Source: CAYOMP01 sp964405075
Lineage (GTDB): Bacteria; Bacillota; Clostridia; Lachnospirales; Lachnospiraceae
Length of the DNA: 5,908 bases
Assembly: GCA_964405075.1 (NCBI GenBank)
Contig: CAYOMP010000170.1
Span: forward strand, 1 to 5,908
Reading direction: 5' to 3'
The notes under the pieces were generated by a model, which searched no databases, was not told the origin of the DNA, and saw only the letters and a list, made by a program, of their open reading frames with translations. Positions 5,692 to 5,908 of this stretch are shown in pieces. A program made the position numbers and the translations under genes. The stretch's first letter is position 1, and each line of letters starts with the position of its first letter.

Positions 5692-5908
5692 TTAAGCTAA
5701 TTTAGATTTAGCAAGTTCTGCTAATGTTGCAAAACCTTCTGCATCGTTAACTGCCATTTCAGCTAACATTTTTCTGTTCATTTCTACACCAGCTAATTTT
5801 AATCCATACATAAATTTGCTGTATGATAAACCATTCATTCTAGCTGCAGCGTTGATACGAGCAATCCATAACTGTCTGAACTGTCTCTTTCTCTGCTTTC
5901 TACCTGCA
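5692..5908 (-). CDS. rplT: 50S ribosomal protein L20, C-terminal part
   Basis: The last 71 codons of L20 are present; the N-terminal part lies beyond the right edge. Against a usual length of about 117-119 residues, roughly the first 47 are missing. The visible part starts A-G-R-K-Q-R-K-R-Q-F-R-Q-L-W-I-A-R-I-N-A, the strongly conserved L20 core. It continues through R-M-N-G-L-S-Y-S-K-F and ends A-K-S-K-L-A. L20 binds 23S rRNA early in assembly of the large subunit. In most Firmicutes it is the last gene of infC-rpmI-rplT, and the terminator just downstream fits that. The L20-controlled leader known in Bacillus would lie outside this window. Codon use is that of a highly expressed gene (many GCT, GCA, AGA, TTA). 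Confidence 0.97.
   Translation of the reverse strand, partial: AGRKQRKRQFRQLWIARINAAARMNGLSYSKFMYGLKLAGVEMNRKMLAEMAVNDAEGFATLAELAKSKLA

Overview
The window is AT-rich bacterial DNA. The clearest taxonomic cue is the C-terminal part of ribosomal protein L20 at the right edge. Together with strong GGAGG-type ribosome binding sites, intrinsic terminators and a large DUF5107/TPR protein paired with an AraC regulator, it suggests a gut-type Clostridia, probably Lachnospiraceae. The genus is not determined, and the assignment is inference.

Left part (1-4435): a divergent pair. On the minus strand is a 1075-residue cytoplasmic protein with an N-terminal DUF5107-like domain, which looks like a carbohydrate-active beta-sandwich, followed by a long TPR solenoid. 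A possible next gene starts 3 nt after its stop, with its own Shine-Dalgarno, and runs off the left edge. On the plus strand is an AraC-family regulator with a cupin-type sensing domain and two helix-turn-helix units. The arrangement fits a local sugar-responsive regulator controlling a minus-strand carbohydrate operon. The 317-bp gap between them holds a long inverted repeat, a 10-bp tandem direct repeat that could be an operator, and a block that is unusually open in several reading frames.

Middle part (4489-5437): a small minus-strand operon of unknown function. It contains a possible 20-codon ORF, an 82-residue protein and a 180-residue protein, ending in a strong terminator that also faces the convergent araC gene. 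Both main start codons sit in an ATGA overlap with the stop of an upstream short open frame, which suggests translational coupling. I do not recognise either protein. This is the best candidate in the window for something undescribed.

Right part (5438-5908): the 3' end of rplT (L20) on the minus strand with its intrinsic terminator. Between that terminator and the small operon lies a perfect 8-bp stem with a GAAA loop. Its flanks match those of the inverted repeat near 3361-3375, so the two may belong to one dispersed palindromic repeat family.

No tRNA, rRNA, CRISPR array, insertion sequence or known riboswitch was seen.
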